In this document: in pieces, positions 17,024-26,574 of the stretch
Position numbering within the stretch: position 1 is the stretch's first letter
Layout: each line of letters opens with the position of its first letter
Origin: Aestuariirhabdus haliotis
GTDB lineage: Bacteria; Pseudomonadota; Gammaproteobacteria; Pseudomonadales; Aestuariirhabdaceae
Assembly: GCF_023509475.1 (NCBI RefSeq)
Contig: NZ_JAKSDZ010000003.1
Coordinates: 1-64,000, forward strand
DNA: 64,000 nucleotides
Reading direction: 5' to 3'
Notes under the pieces: model-generated
The model's input: only the letters and a program-made list of their open reading frames with translations
Databases searched by the model: none
Told to the model about the DNA's origin: nothing
Program-made: the position numbers and the translations under genes

Positions 17024-18146
17024 ACAACCTAAGCTAACAGTGATGCATCTGATCTATCGTTTATCAGCTGGCGGCCTCGAAAACGGCTTGGTTAACTTGA
17101 TTAACAACACACAGGGGGAAGGTTTTCGTCATATCGTTGTTGTTTTGTCGACATCAACCGATTTTCAAAAACGGTTACCTGATGATGTGCCTGTAGTATT
17201 GCTTAATAAATCGATCGGTAATGATATCTCTCTCTACCCCAGGATAATGAAACTGATTAAGCGATATTCTCCTGACGTGTTCCATACCAGAAACCTGTCT
17301 TGTATCGAATATCAGACAGTCGCCTGGTTGGCCAGGGTAAAGCGGCGAATTCACAGTGATCATGGTTGGGATGTAGAAGACCCGGATGGTACTCGATTCA
17401 AGCCAGCCTTGATTCGTCGAATCTTTAAAAGGTTTACTTCAAAATATGTTGTTTTATCAAAGCAAGCAGAAAATTACGCATTAACACGTGTGAGCGTGGC
17501 TGAGCGAGATCTATTTAGAATATGCAATGGCGTTGATACTACTAAGTTTACATCAGACTTAAGTGTTGATTCCAATAAGATTACGGTAGGGACGGTTTCT
17601 CGTCTGGAACCCATCAAAGGTGTTATAGACATAATTGAAGTTGCAAAGGAGCTAAGATCCAGAGGGCTCACCGAAGATGAAATACACTTTGTGGTTGTTG
17701 GCGATGGATCGCAACGGAATTTGATGCAAGAAACCATTTCCAAGCACAACTTAAATGGCTGGATAACTTTGGTCGGTGAGTGTCCCAGCCCCCTTCAATG
17801 GTATCAAAATTTTGACCTGTATTTATTAACATCATATGCAGAAGGTATATCCAATACAATTTTAGAAGCAATGTCTTGTGGTCTTCCAATAGTGGCCACT
17901 AATGTTGGGGGGAATCCAGAATTAGTACAGCAATCCTGTAATGGTTATCTTGTCAATCGCGGTGATATTGAAGGGATATCAGATAACATTATGCGCTATT
18001 TAACTGACAGTAAATTGCGAAATTCTCATTCTCGCAGTAGCAGAGAAAGGGCAGTAACGAAGTTTTCTATTCAAGCTATGGTCGAAAAATATACACAACT
18101 CTATAGGGAAGGAGAGTCCAGCCAATGTGTGGGATCGCAGGAGTAG
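17013..18146 (+). CDS. XrtA-system glycosyltransferase (TIGR03088 type)
   Basis: A 377-residue GT4-type glycosyltransferase. N-terminal H-L-I-Y-R-L-S-A-G-G-L-E-N-G and the later H-S-D-H-G-W-D motif are typical of the TIGR03088 family restricted to XrtA loci. The donor-binding part shows E-G-I-S-N-T-I-L-E-A-M-S-C-G-L-P. It overlaps exosortase A by 11 bases at the start and the amidotransferase gene by 22 bases at the end. It would extend the repeat unit; donor and acceptor sugars are not predictable. Confidence 0.92.
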   Translation: MNTEQPKLTVMHLIYRLSAGGLENGLVNLINNTQGEGFRHIVVVLSTSTDFQKRLPDDVPVVLLNKSIGNDISLYPRIMKLIKRYSPDVFHTRNLSCIEYQTVAWLARVKRRIHSDHGWDVEDPDGTRFKPALIRRIFKRFTSKYVVLSKQAENYALTRVSVAERDLFRICNGVDTTKFTSDLSVDSNKITVGTVSRLEPIKGVIDIIEVAKELRSRGLTEDEIHFVVVGDGSQRNLMQETISKHNLNGWITLVGECPSPLQWYQNFDLYLLTSYAEGISNTILEAMSCGLPIVATNVGGNPELVQQSCNGYLVNRGDIEGISDNIMRYLTDSKLRNSHSRSSRERAVTKFSIQAMVEKYTQLYREGESSQCVGSQE

Positions 18147-20029
18147 TTCAGGCCCAAAAGCCTACGCAAGAGCGGCTGCAAAGGGTAGCGAAAATGACTG
18201 ATAGTTTGCATCGTCGGGGCCCTGATGGTTCAGGTATATTCCATAACGACAAGATTGTTTTCGGCCACCGCCGTCTGTCTATTCTTGATCTCGATAATGG
18301 TGCTCAGCCATTGGTAAATACTAATGAAAATTTGATACTCACTTATAATGGTGAAATCTACAATTATCGTGAAATTCGCAGTGAATTAGTAATGCTTGGT
18401 CATGATTTTAATAGTAATTGTGATACGGAAGTGTTACTACATGCCTGGGAGGAGTGGGGCCAGTCTTGTGTAGACAGATTTCGTGGCATGTTCGCATTTG
18501 CCATTTGGGATCACGGCAGAAACCTTTGTTTTATAGTCAGAGACAGGTTAGGAATAAAACCACTCTACTATGCTAAAGGTGACAGTGACGAGTTTCTGTT
18601 TGGCTCTGAATTAAAGGCACTGCTAAGCTACGGACTCGATACGAAAGAGCTGGATCTAACCGCCGTCGATGACTATTTCGCACTTGGCTATGTGCCTGAG
18701 CCAAAATGTATTTACAAAGGGGTTTATAAATTGCGAGCCGGTCATATGCTGTGTTATGACCTGTCGAAAAACACCATTAAAGAGACCGCTTATTGGAATT
18801 TACGACAATCAACGACCACTAATACGTCTCGTGATTTACCTTCTGAACTAAACCGGCTTCTATCTGAGTCGGTAAACCTTCGAATGGTTTCCGACGTACC
18901 TATCGGTGCCTTTTTATCGGGAGGCGTAGATTCAAGTAGTGTTGCAACGTTGATGTCCAGGTTGTCGGACGATGCGATTAATACCTGTTCCATTGGTTTT
19001 TCTGAAGCTGAATTCGATGAAAGCGAATACGCATCATCTGTCGCTAAAAAAATTGGATCAAAACACAATACGAAAAAGGTTACGCTCTTTGATACAGATC
19101 TTATTGATCAATTGGCTGATACCTATGATGAACCCTTTGCTGATAGTTCTGCGCTACCAACATATCGGTTGTGCGCGCTGGCAAAAGATCAGGTAACGGT
19201 CGCCTTATCAGGTGATGGCGGTGACGAGCTTCTTGGTGGTTATACGCGTTATCGCTGGCATTTAAATGAAGAACGATTTCGCCGTTTATTGCCCGACAGT
19301 ATTCGGTGCCCACTGTTTTCATTAGCGGCTAAGATATACCCTCGCATGAGCTTTGCACCACGTTGGTTAAGGTTGAAGTCTACCTTGGCCGCTCTGGGAC
19401 GTGATTCGGTAAGTGCATATTTTAATAATATTGCAGTGATACCTGATGATCGTCGCTATCCTTTATACAGTGATACTATGGTTGCAAAAGTATCTGGCTA
19501 TAATCCGGTTAAATTGTTCAGAGATTACGCGAGGGAAGCAGACAGTAAAGATGCTCTGTGGACAGTGCAATATATCGATATAAAAACTTACCTGCCAGGG
19601 GATATCCTGACAAAAGTCGATCGTGCAAGCATGGCTCACGGGTTAGAGGTTAGGGTTCCTATTCTTGATCATAAAGTTGTTGAGTGGGGAGCGACGTTAG
19701 CTGAAGATCAAAGGATTAATCAGGGTGAAGGTAAATATGTGTTAAAAAAATCGATGGAGCATTGTGTTGATGAAGATATTCTATACAGGAGGAAAATGGG
19801 GTTTGGGGTCCCTCTGTCGCAGTGGTTTCGAAATCAGCTGAAAAGTCAGGTTGAATCATTGATTGATAACAAGTATTTGCTCAAATCCGGTCTGTTCGAT
19901 ATGCAAGAGGTTTGCAAACTTGTTAATAACCACCTTAGCGGATTACATGATAATGGAACTGCACTCTGGTCGATGCTTATGTTTGAAGCCTTCCTTAGAC
20001 GTGTCCATTATGAGGGAGAGACTCTGTGA
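18125..20029 (+). CDS. XrtA-system amidotransferase (asparagine synthetase B family)
   Basis: A 634-residue class II glutamine amidotransferase fused to an ATP-pyrophosphatase domain. The N-terminal nucleophile Cys2 is present (M-C-G-I-A-G). The ATP loop S-G-G-V-D-S-S lies around residue 264, and S-G-D-G-G-D-E-L-L-G-G follows later. All hallmark residues look intact, so glutamine-dependent amidation is likely, of a uronic acid or peptide-like group on the polysaccharide. Length and place match the XrtA-specific TIGR03108 family. It is the only one of three asparagine-synthetase homologues in the window that looks fully canonical. Confidence 0.93.
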   Translation: MCGIAGVVQAQKPTQERLQRVAKMTDSLHRRGPDGSGIFHNDKIVFGHRRLSILDLDNGAQPLVNTNENLILTYNGEIYNYREIRSELVMLGHDFNSNCDTEVLLHAWEEWGQSCVDRFRGMFAFAIWDHGRNLCFIVRDRLGIKPLYYAKGDSDEFLFGSELKALLSYGLDTKELDLTAVDDYFALGYVPEPKCIYKGVYKLRAGHMLCYDLSKNTIKETAYWNLRQSTTTNTSRDLPSELNRLLSESVNLRMVSDVPIGAFLSGGVDSSSVATLMSRLSDDAINTCSIGFSEAEFDESEYASSVAKKIGSKHNTKKVTLFDTDLIDQLADTYDEPFADSSALPTYRLCALAKDQVTVALSGDGGDELLGGYTRYRWHLNEERFRRLLPDSIRCPLFSLAAKIYPRMSFAPRWLRLKSTLAALGRDSVSAYFNNIAVIPDDRRYPLYSDTMVAKVSGYNPVKLFRDYAREADSKDALWTVQYIDIKTYLPGDILTKVDRASMAHGLEVRVPILDHKVVEWGATLAEDQRINQGEGKYVLKKSMEHCVDEDILYRRKMGFGVPLSQWFRNQLKSQVESLIDNKYLLKSGLFDMQEVCKLVNNHLSGLHDNGTALWSMLMFEAFLRRVHYEGETL

Positions 20030-21246
20030 AAGTATTACATGTCTTTGATCATTCGATCCCTCTTCACAGTGGTTATACTTTCAGAAGTCGGTCAATTATC
20101 AATTGCCAGCGATTACAGGGTATTACCACCTGCCATATAACCGGATCAAAACAGGGCATTCATGCTGACGTCGCTAACTCAAACCCCGAAATCATTGAGG
20201 GATTGCCGTTCTATAGATGTCCTGCCCCCCCAAGCTGGATTGCCAAAAACAGGATCCTCCAGCAGCTGTATGTTGTCTATTGGCTAATTATTGGTGTTTA
20301 TCGAGCAGTAAGCAAAGAGCAGCCGGATCTGATTCATGCTCATTCACCAGCATTAAACGGGTTTTGCGCATTACTTGTGGGGAAGCTTCGTCGAATACCG
20401 GTTGTGTATGAGATTCGTGCGTTCTGGGAGGATGCTGCCGTCGATAATGGTAGTACCGTTGAAGGTGGTTTTCGCTATAGGCTGAGTCAGTGGTTTGAAG
20501 AATGGGTCGTTAAACGTGCAGATGGGGTTATCACAATCTGTAATGGGTTAATGAATGATCTTGAACAACGGGTTAGATTACCTGACTACAGGGCCATTGT
20601 GCCTAATGCGGTTGATGTGGAGAAGTACCCGGATCAATCCGAGAATTTGCGTCGGCGTTGGCAATCCCCAGAGTATGTGCCAACGGTAGGATTTATCGGT
20701 TCTTTCTATCGCTATGAGGGGTTGGATATTCTTCTTGAGGCGATTGATCGTCTCAAGAAGAGAAACGTATCTGTCAAGCTTCTATTAATTGGCGGAGGAC
20801 CAGAAGAAAGCTATTTAAAAACTTTGGTACAAAGGTACGGGCTTGAGCGAGTCGTTGAAATGCCGGGAAGGGTTCCCCATAACGAAGTCGATCAGTCGTA
20901 CGAGCGAATAGATATCCTGGCCTATCCCAGGCGTTCAATGCGATTAACTGAAACCGTGACTCCCCTAAAACCACTAGAAGCTATGTCAATGGGGCGTCCA
21001 TTAATTCTGTCAGATGTTGGAGGGCATAAAGAGTTGGTTAGTCCTGAGTCTGGTGCCGAAATGTTCCCTAGTGAAAACGTTGAAGCGTTGGCTGAAAGTA
21101 TAGAGAGGCTAATCCGCCGACTTCAAAGAGATAATGCTATGGACTGGTTAACCTCAGCGCGAAGACTAGTCGCACAGGAGAAAAGTTGGAAGGCTTCTGT
21201 TGATAACTGTTTGCCTCTGTATCATAAGCTGGTTGGCCAAGGATGA
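20026..21246 (+). CDS. XrtA-system glycosyltransferase (TIGR04063 type)
   Basis: A 406-residue GT4 glycosyltransferase. The N-terminal H-V-F-D-H-S-I-P-L-H-S-G-Y motif with R-S-R-S-I is the TIGR04063 signature. Y-E-I-R-A-F-W-E-D and the C-terminal P-L-K-P-L-E-A-M-S-M-G-R-P match the family's acceptor and donor regions. Start GTG 20026 overlaps the previous stop as GTGA, with GGGAG eight bases upstream. It ends in a four-base overlap with the next glycosyltransferase. It acts in cytosolic repeat-unit assembly. Confidence 0.92.
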   Translation: MKVLHVFDHSIPLHSGYTFRSRSIINCQRLQGITTCHITGSKQGIHADVANSNPEIIEGLPFYRCPAPPSWIAKNRILQQLYVVYWLIIGVYRAVSKEQPDLIHAHSPALNGFCALLVGKLRRIPVVYEIRAFWEDAAVDNGSTVEGGFRYRLSQWFEEWVVKRADGVITICNGLMNDLEQRVRLPDYRAIVPNAVDVEKYPDQSENLRRRWQSPEYVPTVGFIGSFYRYEGLDILLEAIDRLKKRNVSVKLLLIGGGPEESYLKTLVQRYGLERVVEMPGRVPHNEVDQSYERIDILAYPRRSMRLTETVTPLKPLEAMSMGRPLILSDVGGHKELVSPESGAEMFPSENVEALAESIERLIRRLQRDNAMDWLTSARRLVAQEKSWKASVDNCLPLYHKLVGQG

Positions 21247-22472
21247 GTGCCACAGATCCTTATCAAGTTATCGTGTTTAGCACGCTTTTTCCGAGTGAAG
21301 ATAAGCCTTTGCAAGGTTGCTTTATTTATCAGAGAATTCACAGAATTAATAACGGTAAGGGTGTGGTGGTGGTTTCACCGCAGCCCTGGTTTCCCTTTCA
21401 GGACATAATCGGTAAGTTCATAGGCCATAACCGTAGCCTAAGGCCTGTCGAGGATAAGTTTGAGGCTTTGAGGGTATGCCGGCCGCGATTTTTTTCCATA
21501 CCTATCATAGGGAAATGGCTAGATCCGTTGTTTATTTGGCTATCGGTAAAAAGCCATATACAAAAATTATTGCTTCATAATAATCATTCTATTATCGACG
21601 CACACTTTGCCTTTCCCGATGGTGTTGCCGCTTATTTGCTAACACGAAATCTTGGTCTGCCGCTGGTTGTGACTCTAAGGGGCACTGAGATTAAGCACTG
21701 CAAGCATCCAGTGAAGCGCTATATGATCTCTAAAGCTCTTACCTCGGCCAATGTGGTTATTGGTGTTTCCCAGTCACTACTTGAGGCGATGCGTAATCTT
21801 GGTATTGAACCAAACTGTTCTGAGCGAGTTGGCAATGGGGTTGATTCCCGGATTTTTTACCCTGATAAATCCGTTCCTTTTAGAAAAAATAATGGGTTTT
21901 CTGATAACGACCGACTGTTGATAACAGTAGGAGGATTAGTCCCGAGGAAAGGTCAGCATCTTGTAATACAAATGTTACCTGTATTATTAAAGGATTATCC
22001 AACACTTCATTACATACTCGTTGGAGGTGGATCCGGTGAGGGTGATTATGCCAGCAAGCTTAAGGCCATGGCAGAAGAATTTGGTGTTGTAGACCGCGTA
22101 CATTTCATGGGAGTGTATTCGCCGGAGGAATTAAGGCCGTGTCTTAGTGCCGCGGATCTGTTTGTACTTGCTACTAGCAATGAAGGTTGGGCCAATGTAA
22201 TTCTTGAATCTATGGCCTGCGGAACACCCGTAGTAGCTACGGATGTAGGTGGTAATGCCGAGGTAATCAGTAATTCATCTTTAGGAACGATTGTTGATTA
22301 TTCTTATGAAGGCATAGAGCAGGGCATTAAGGATGGCCTGGATAGGAAGTGGAATCGAATTGAAATTGAGAATTACGCTAAAGATAACTCCTGGAACAAA
22401 CGTATTGGTAGACTAGAAAACATCTATTCAGAGTTATCAAAAAATGCTGTGAGAGGCGCAACAGGTGCGTGA
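21243..22472 (+). CDS. Family 4 glycosyltransferase
   Basis: A 409-residue GT-B enzyme. Acceptor-side motif D-A-H-F-A-F-P-D-G and V-T-L-R-G-T-E lie in the N-terminal half. The C-terminal half has G-G-L-V-P-R-K-G, then E-G-W-A-N-V-I-L-E-S-M-A-C-G-T-P, which includes the conserved Glu contacting the donor sugar nucleotide. It overlaps its neighbours by four and eight bases, so it is part of the same transcript and works on the same repeat unit. The sugar is unknown. Confidence 0.9.
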   Translation: MSATDPYQVIVFSTLFPSEDKPLQGCFIYQRIHRINNGKGVVVVSPQPWFPFQDIIGKFIGHNRSLRPVEDKFEALRVCRPRFFSIPIIGKWLDPLFIWLSVKSHIQKLLLHNNHSIIDAHFAFPDGVAAYLLTRNLGLPLVVTLRGTEIKHCKHPVKRYMISKALTSANVVIGVSQSLLEAMRNLGIEPNCSERVGNGVDSRIFYPDKSVPFRKNNGFSDNDRLLITVGGLVPRKGQHLVIQMLPVLLKDYPTLHYILVGGGSGEGDYASKLKAMAEEFGVVDRVHFMGVYSPEELRPCLSAADLFVLATSNEGWANVILESMACGTPVVATDVGGNAEVISNSSLGTIVDYSYEGIEQGIKDGLDRKWNRIEIENYAKDNSWNKRIGRLENIYSELSKNAVRGATGA

Positions 22473-23742
22473 TATCTTCGTCACTTCCGTCGTTGCTGTC
22501 TGTTTACCTTTTATACTCCGACAACCCTATATCGGAATATTGGTATGGAGTTGGCTGGGTTATATGAATCCTCACAAGCTGGCCTGGGGGTTTGCTACCA
22601 CGCTACCCTTTGCCCAGATGGTTGCGATAGCAACGTTAATAGGCTTGTTGATCAATAAAGAACCCAGAAAATTCCCAAAGAATGGCTTGGTTACGGTTTT
22701 GTTTCTTTACAGTTTTTGGGTATTGGTAACCACCATTGATGCACAGTACAGTAAATTCGCCTGGTTACAACTGGAAAAGGTCTACAAAATATTGTTTATG
22801 ACTTTTTTGACATTGTATCTGATTAATTCCAGAAAAAGAGTTGAATTGCTCGTGGCAGTAATGGCCTTGTCGATTGGCTTCTATGGAATAAAGGGAGGGA
22901 TATTCACGGTATTAACAGGGGGAGGGTTCAGAATAATGGGGCCTCCCAATACGTTTATCGGTGGCAATAATGAAATTGGCCTGGCCTTGATAATGATTGT
23001 CCCGCTATTTAGGTATTTTCAATTAACCTCTACACGCTCTTCGATACGCCTGGGTTCCGGTATAGCCATGATTCTCTGCACAATATCAATATTTGGTACT
23101 CAGTCCAGAGGGGCGCTTTTGGGTTTGGTGGCAATGGCATTGATGTTAATCATGATGAGCAGGAAGCGCTTTGTTTTGTTGTTGGGTTTTGCTGTTATGA
23201 TGCCTTTGATCCTGATGTTTATGCCTGATAGTTGGCATGATCGAATGGAGAGTATTGCCCATTATGAGCAGGACGCCTCTGCTCAGGGTCGACTAACTGC
23301 ATGGCGTTATGCTTATCAAATAGCAGTAGATAACCCTTTGACCGGTGGTGGCTTCGAGATTTTTACTGGCCGTACAGATGCACACAGCATCTATTTTGAA
23401 ATACTAGGTGAACATGGATTTATTGGGCTGGCTTTATTTTTAACCTTGCTTGTTGGAGCCTGGATATCAGCAGGCTCTATTGCTAGGGATAGATCGGTAA
23501 AGTGGCGTTCCGACTTGATGTCGATGGTCCGTGTGAGCCTTGTCGGTTATGCCGTATCCGGTGCATTTCTCGGTCTTGCCTATTTTGATCTTTTTTATCA
23601 CTTGATTGCTATTGTTATAGTAACGAAAGCAATATCCTGTGAAACAATAACGACAGAAGCTGACAATGGATCCGGGAAGAGTGTTGTGCAGAAGGAAGGG
23701 TTAACTATTAGTAATGGGAAGCGGTTCCAGAATGGCCAATAA
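22465..23742 (+). CDS. O-antigen ligase-like protein, exosortase A-associated (TIGR03097 type)
   Basis: A 425-residue inner-membrane protein with about ten to twelve hydrophobic segments and a Wzy_C/O-antigen ligase core. A larger periplasmic loop around residues 250-305 contains the basic/histidine-rich stretch expected in this family (Q-G-R-L-T-A-W and H-S-I-Y-F-E). The opening residues and L-G-Y-M-N-P-H-K are typical of the putative O-glycosylation ligase of XrtA systems. It may polymerise the polysaccharide or transfer glycan onto PEP-CTERM proteins; which of the two is not settled. GTG start 22465 with a GAGAGG site upstream. Confidence 0.9.
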   Translation: MRDIFVTSVVAVCLPFILRQPYIGILVWSWLGYMNPHKLAWGFATTLPFAQMVAIATLIGLLINKEPRKFPKNGLVTVLFLYSFWVLVTTIDAQYSKFAWLQLEKVYKILFMTFLTLYLINSRKRVELLVAVMALSIGFYGIKGGIFTVLTGGGFRIMGPPNTFIGGNNEIGLALIMIVPLFRYFQLTSTRSSIRLGSGIAMILCTISIFGTQSRGALLGLVAMALMLIMMSRKRFVLLLGFAVMMPLILMFMPDSWHDRMESIAHYEQDASAQGRLTAWRYAYQIAVDNPLTGGGFEIFTGRTDAHSIYFEILGEHGFIGLALFLTLLVGAWISAGSIARDRSVKWRSDLMSMVRVSLVGYAVSGAFLGLAYFDLFYHLIAIVIVTKAISCETITTEADNGSGKSVVQKEGLTISNGKRFQNGQ

Positions 23743-24547
23743 AATCATCGAGAAATCAAAAAATCATTTACAGAGTGTAATCAAGGGTTGTTATCGAGCT
23801 GTTCGGCCAGCATCTTCAGAGAAGTCTATTTTGGTCGCTGGTGTTCAAAGGTCTGGCACCAATATGGTGATGGATATTCTTGATAATTGTATATCGACAG
23901 ACGTATATCACGAAATTGATAGCCGTGCATTCGATAACTACCAAATGAAATCACTTCCAGAAATACTTGAATTAAAAAATAACAGTAGCTCGTATTATTT
24001 TGTAATCAAGACGCTTTGCGAGCTTCAAAGGATTGAAAGTATTATCACGGCTCTTGATGATGTTAGGGTGGTTTGGGTATACCGACATTATCACGATGTC
24101 GTAAATTCGATGCTGGTTTCGTTTAATAACCAGGCAAGTCAGGTTAACAGGATTGTTAAGTATCGAAATTCAGACGGTTGGTTGTCCGAATTTATGACAG
24201 ATCAAACCTACGAGGTGTTGTGCAAGCATGCGAAGAACAGGGATTTAAATGATGCTTCTGCAGCAGCTTTACAATGGTACTTTAGAAATGTAATTTTCTT
24301 TGAAAAGCATCTCTATAAAGATGATAGGGTTTACTTATTAAAGTATGAAAATCTTGTAAGAAATCCTGAAAATGAGATAAAGCGGTTGTATCGATTTACT
24401 GGTATCGAAGAAGAATTTGCCTTTAAGAAGAAAATATATTCCTCCTCTATTAGAAAATCAAAACCAGTAGAGCTTGATGAAGATATAGAGCGATTGTGTT
24501 CTGGGCTTTATGAGCAGCTTGAATTTTATGCAGACCCAAAAAAATGA
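23714..24547 (+). CDS. Sulfotransferase family protein
   Basis: A 277-residue PAPS-dependent sulfotransferase-like protein. The 5'-phosphosulfate loop A-G-V-Q-R-S-G-T-N lies near residue 42, and the 3'-phosphate site is V-Y-R-H-Y-H-D-V-V-N around residue 120. It has no signal peptide, so it would sulfate a cytosolic lipid-linked glycan. The start could also be ATG 23732. It overlaps the ligase gene by 29 bases (11 from ATG 23732) and ends tail-to-tail with the next gene, overlapping it by 22 bases. It is the last gene of the plus-strand operon and suggests that the polymer is sulfated. Confidence 0.85.
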   Translation: MGSGSRMANKIIEKSKNHLQSVIKGCYRAVRPASSEKSILVAGVQRSGTNMVMDILDNCISTDVYHEIDSRAFDNYQMKSLPEILELKNNSSSYYFVIKTLCELQRIESIITALDDVRVVWVYRHYHDVVNSMLVSFNNQASQVNRIVKYRNSDGWLSEFMTDQTYEVLCKHAKNRDLNDASAAALQWYFRNVIFFEKHLYKDDRVYLLKYENLVRNPENEIKRLYRFTGIEEEFAFKKKIYSSSIRKSKPVELDEDIERLCSGLYEQLEFYADPKK

Positions 24548-26574
24548 TCGTTTAATAAATCTTTAAGTAATTGAGTTTCGTTTTTATTGGTCTTGGAGCA
24601 ATCATTTTTCATCTCGGGGTCTTCTAGAAGATTGTAAAGTTTCCATTCGGTTCTGTTGATCATGGGTTTTCTGATCAATATCCAATTGTTAAAGATAACG
24701 CCGCGGTCCTTGGCGGATTCGATTTCCTCAAGGGCGTTATCAGGGATGATTATTTGACCTGACTTCTGGTCGGATACATCGAGAATTTTATCAATATCCG
24801 AGTAATACAAATGGTTCTCATCTATGCCAGGTGGGCGCGTTAGCCACACACCGGTTTCAAGGTAGACGGGCTTACCTTTATCAATGGAGGGAAGGTCTGG
24901 TTTAGCAGGGTTAGATGGTGCAAATTGAGTGCTATTCAAGCCTAAAGTATTTATCAATATTGGTAGGATATCTTTGTTGCTAAAAAAACAGTCATTAATG
25001 GTTCCTATAGTCTTGGGTGTTTTTATCAGACAGGGTATACGGTGACTGTATAGTCCATCAAGATTGTTACCTTGACCCCAGGAGTTTTTTTCAAAGAAGT
25101 CAATGCCGTGATCGGAATAAAAGACAATTGCGCAATCCTCGTATAGTTCACAATTTTTCAGGTGCTGAATAATGTCACCGACCCTTTTATCAAAATTGTT
25201 AATGCAACCTTGATAAAGGGCTAAAATTTGATCGAGGTCAAATTCTTTTCTTGGGTCTTTCTGGCTTTTAATTATTTCCTCGGGTTCTGTGAGTTTGATC
25301 ATACAAAACGGCGAGTTCGTGTTTTTGCTGTTGCTGTACTTCTGGTAATAGGGGGATTCTGAACCGAATGGAGGGTGTGCTGTAGAAATAAACAGATTCA
25401 ACAGAAATGGGGATTCGGCTTGTCCGTATTCAGTAATCTTATTACAAAATCGATGTGTGGCTTGTTGATTTTGTGGGACGCCAGCAGCTGAGTGTATCTC
25501 GGGTAATAGGTTGAATCCCAGTTTTCCCGCTGTAAACAGGGAAAAAAACAGCCGATATTGTTTGGCCCCTTGCTTTAATAGATAGCGGATGTTCCATTGA
25601 TCGGGAGGCGTGGTTTGTTCGTCAAACTTAAAGTCATATCGATCAAAGTCACTTCCTGCCCAGTCACTGTGAGTGCAGGTTCTATAGCCTTTGCTACTTA
25701 GCTCGCTAATGATAGACGTCATTTCAACGTCATTCGGGTTCGTAAAGTTATCAACCAACCTCGAGTTGGTAGGCCATTGCCCAGAAAACATAGCTGCCAA
25801 AGAAGGGGCAGTTCTGGGAATAGGAGTCGTCATATTCCTGAAGTGTATGGACTCTTTGGTCAGTTTATCCAGGTTTGGAGTCAGGGATTCGCCGTCGGGA
25901 CCCTGTTTGCCAAGATAGTCAGCCCTGAATGTATCACAACCAATCATAACGATATTAGGTAGGGCGTTGTTTTTCTTAACAGGCTTAAAAGTTTTGGGGG
26001 GGGATGAGTAGCTAATTTTTAAATCGATAAAAATGACTAGGGCTGCCGCGGACAGTGTTGCGAGCACAAATGCATTCTCTGCTACCAGGAGATGGCCAAT
26101 GCTGACTATCGCTATGGCTATATGGCTCCATTCCAGGATTTCTACTATCCCTGCGGGCAAGATGCTTTTTAATAAGAGCCAGTATTGGCTTTGAATATTG
26201 CTATTAATTGCAATAGTTGAAGGGTTAGTGTGTAAAATGCTACTTATTCGTACTTGAATAATGAAGATCAGGACGACCACAGTCATGATTGATAATTGCT
26301 GTGAGCTAAGGTCTTCTATAAAAAGTTTATCAATGCTAAGAGCGATACTTAAGCTATATGAAACCAGGCATATCATGATGAATGAGCATATTGCCCATTG
26401 TCTGATGATAGATGTGGCAACCAATGACTTGAATCGATCGATAACGTCCTGTGAAATTCCTGGACCCGTTCTTGAGTAAGATCTCAAGGCGACTATTAAT
26501 ATCAAGCTGGAAGACGCAACTCCTGCGAGTATTACAAATAATAGATGGTGAGAGAATTGATATAGATCGATCAT
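24526..26574 (-). CDS. Membrane alkaline-phosphatase-superfamily protein (sulfatase/LtaS-like)
   Basis: A 682-residue protein with about five N-terminal hydrophobic helices (residues 10-190) and a periplasmic sulfatase-like domain. Metal-site residues include Asp214 (G-C-D-T) and a later Y-S-D-H-G segment. The catalytic position in R-T-A-P-S-L is Thr255, where true sulfatases have Cys or Ser that becomes formylglycine. Thr is instead typical of LtaS and phosphoethanolamine transferases, so a phospho-group transferase or phosphatase is more likely than a sulfatase. It is the last gene of a minus-strand operon and overlaps the GT2 gene before it by four bases. Its target is probably the polysaccharide. 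Confidence 0.8.
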   Translation of the reverse strand: MIDLYQFSHHLLFVILAGVASSSLILIVALRSYSRTGPGISQDVIDRFKSLVATSIIRQWAICSFIMICLVSYSLSIALSIDKLFIEDLSSQQLSIMTVVVLIFIIQVRISSILHTNPSTIAINSNIQSQYWLLLKSILPAGIVEILEWSHIAIAIVSIGHLLVAENAFVLATLSAAALVIFIDLKISYSSPPKTFKPVKKNNALPNIVMIGCDTFRADYLGKQGPDGESLTPNLDKLTKESIHFRNMTTPIPRTAPSLAAMFSGQWPTNSRLVDNFTNPNDVEMTSIISELSSKGYRTCTHSDWAGSDFDRYDFKFDEQTTPPDQWNIRYLLKQGAKQYRLFFSLFTAGKLGFNLLPEIHSAAGVPQNQQATHRFCNKITEYGQAESPFLLNLFISTAHPPFGSESPYYQKYSNSKNTNSPFCMIKLTEPEEIIKSQKDPRKEFDLDQILALYQGCINNFDKRVGDIIQHLKNCELYEDCAIVFYSDHGIDFFEKNSWGQGNNLDGLYSHRIPCLIKTPKTIGTINDCFFSNKDILPILINTLGLNSTQFAPSNPAKPDLPSIDKGKPVYLETGVWLTRPPGIDENHLYYSDIDKILDVSDQKSGQIIIPDNALEEIESAKDRGVIFNNWILIRKPMINRTEWKLYNLLEDPEMKNDCSKTNKNETQLLKDLLNDHFFGSA

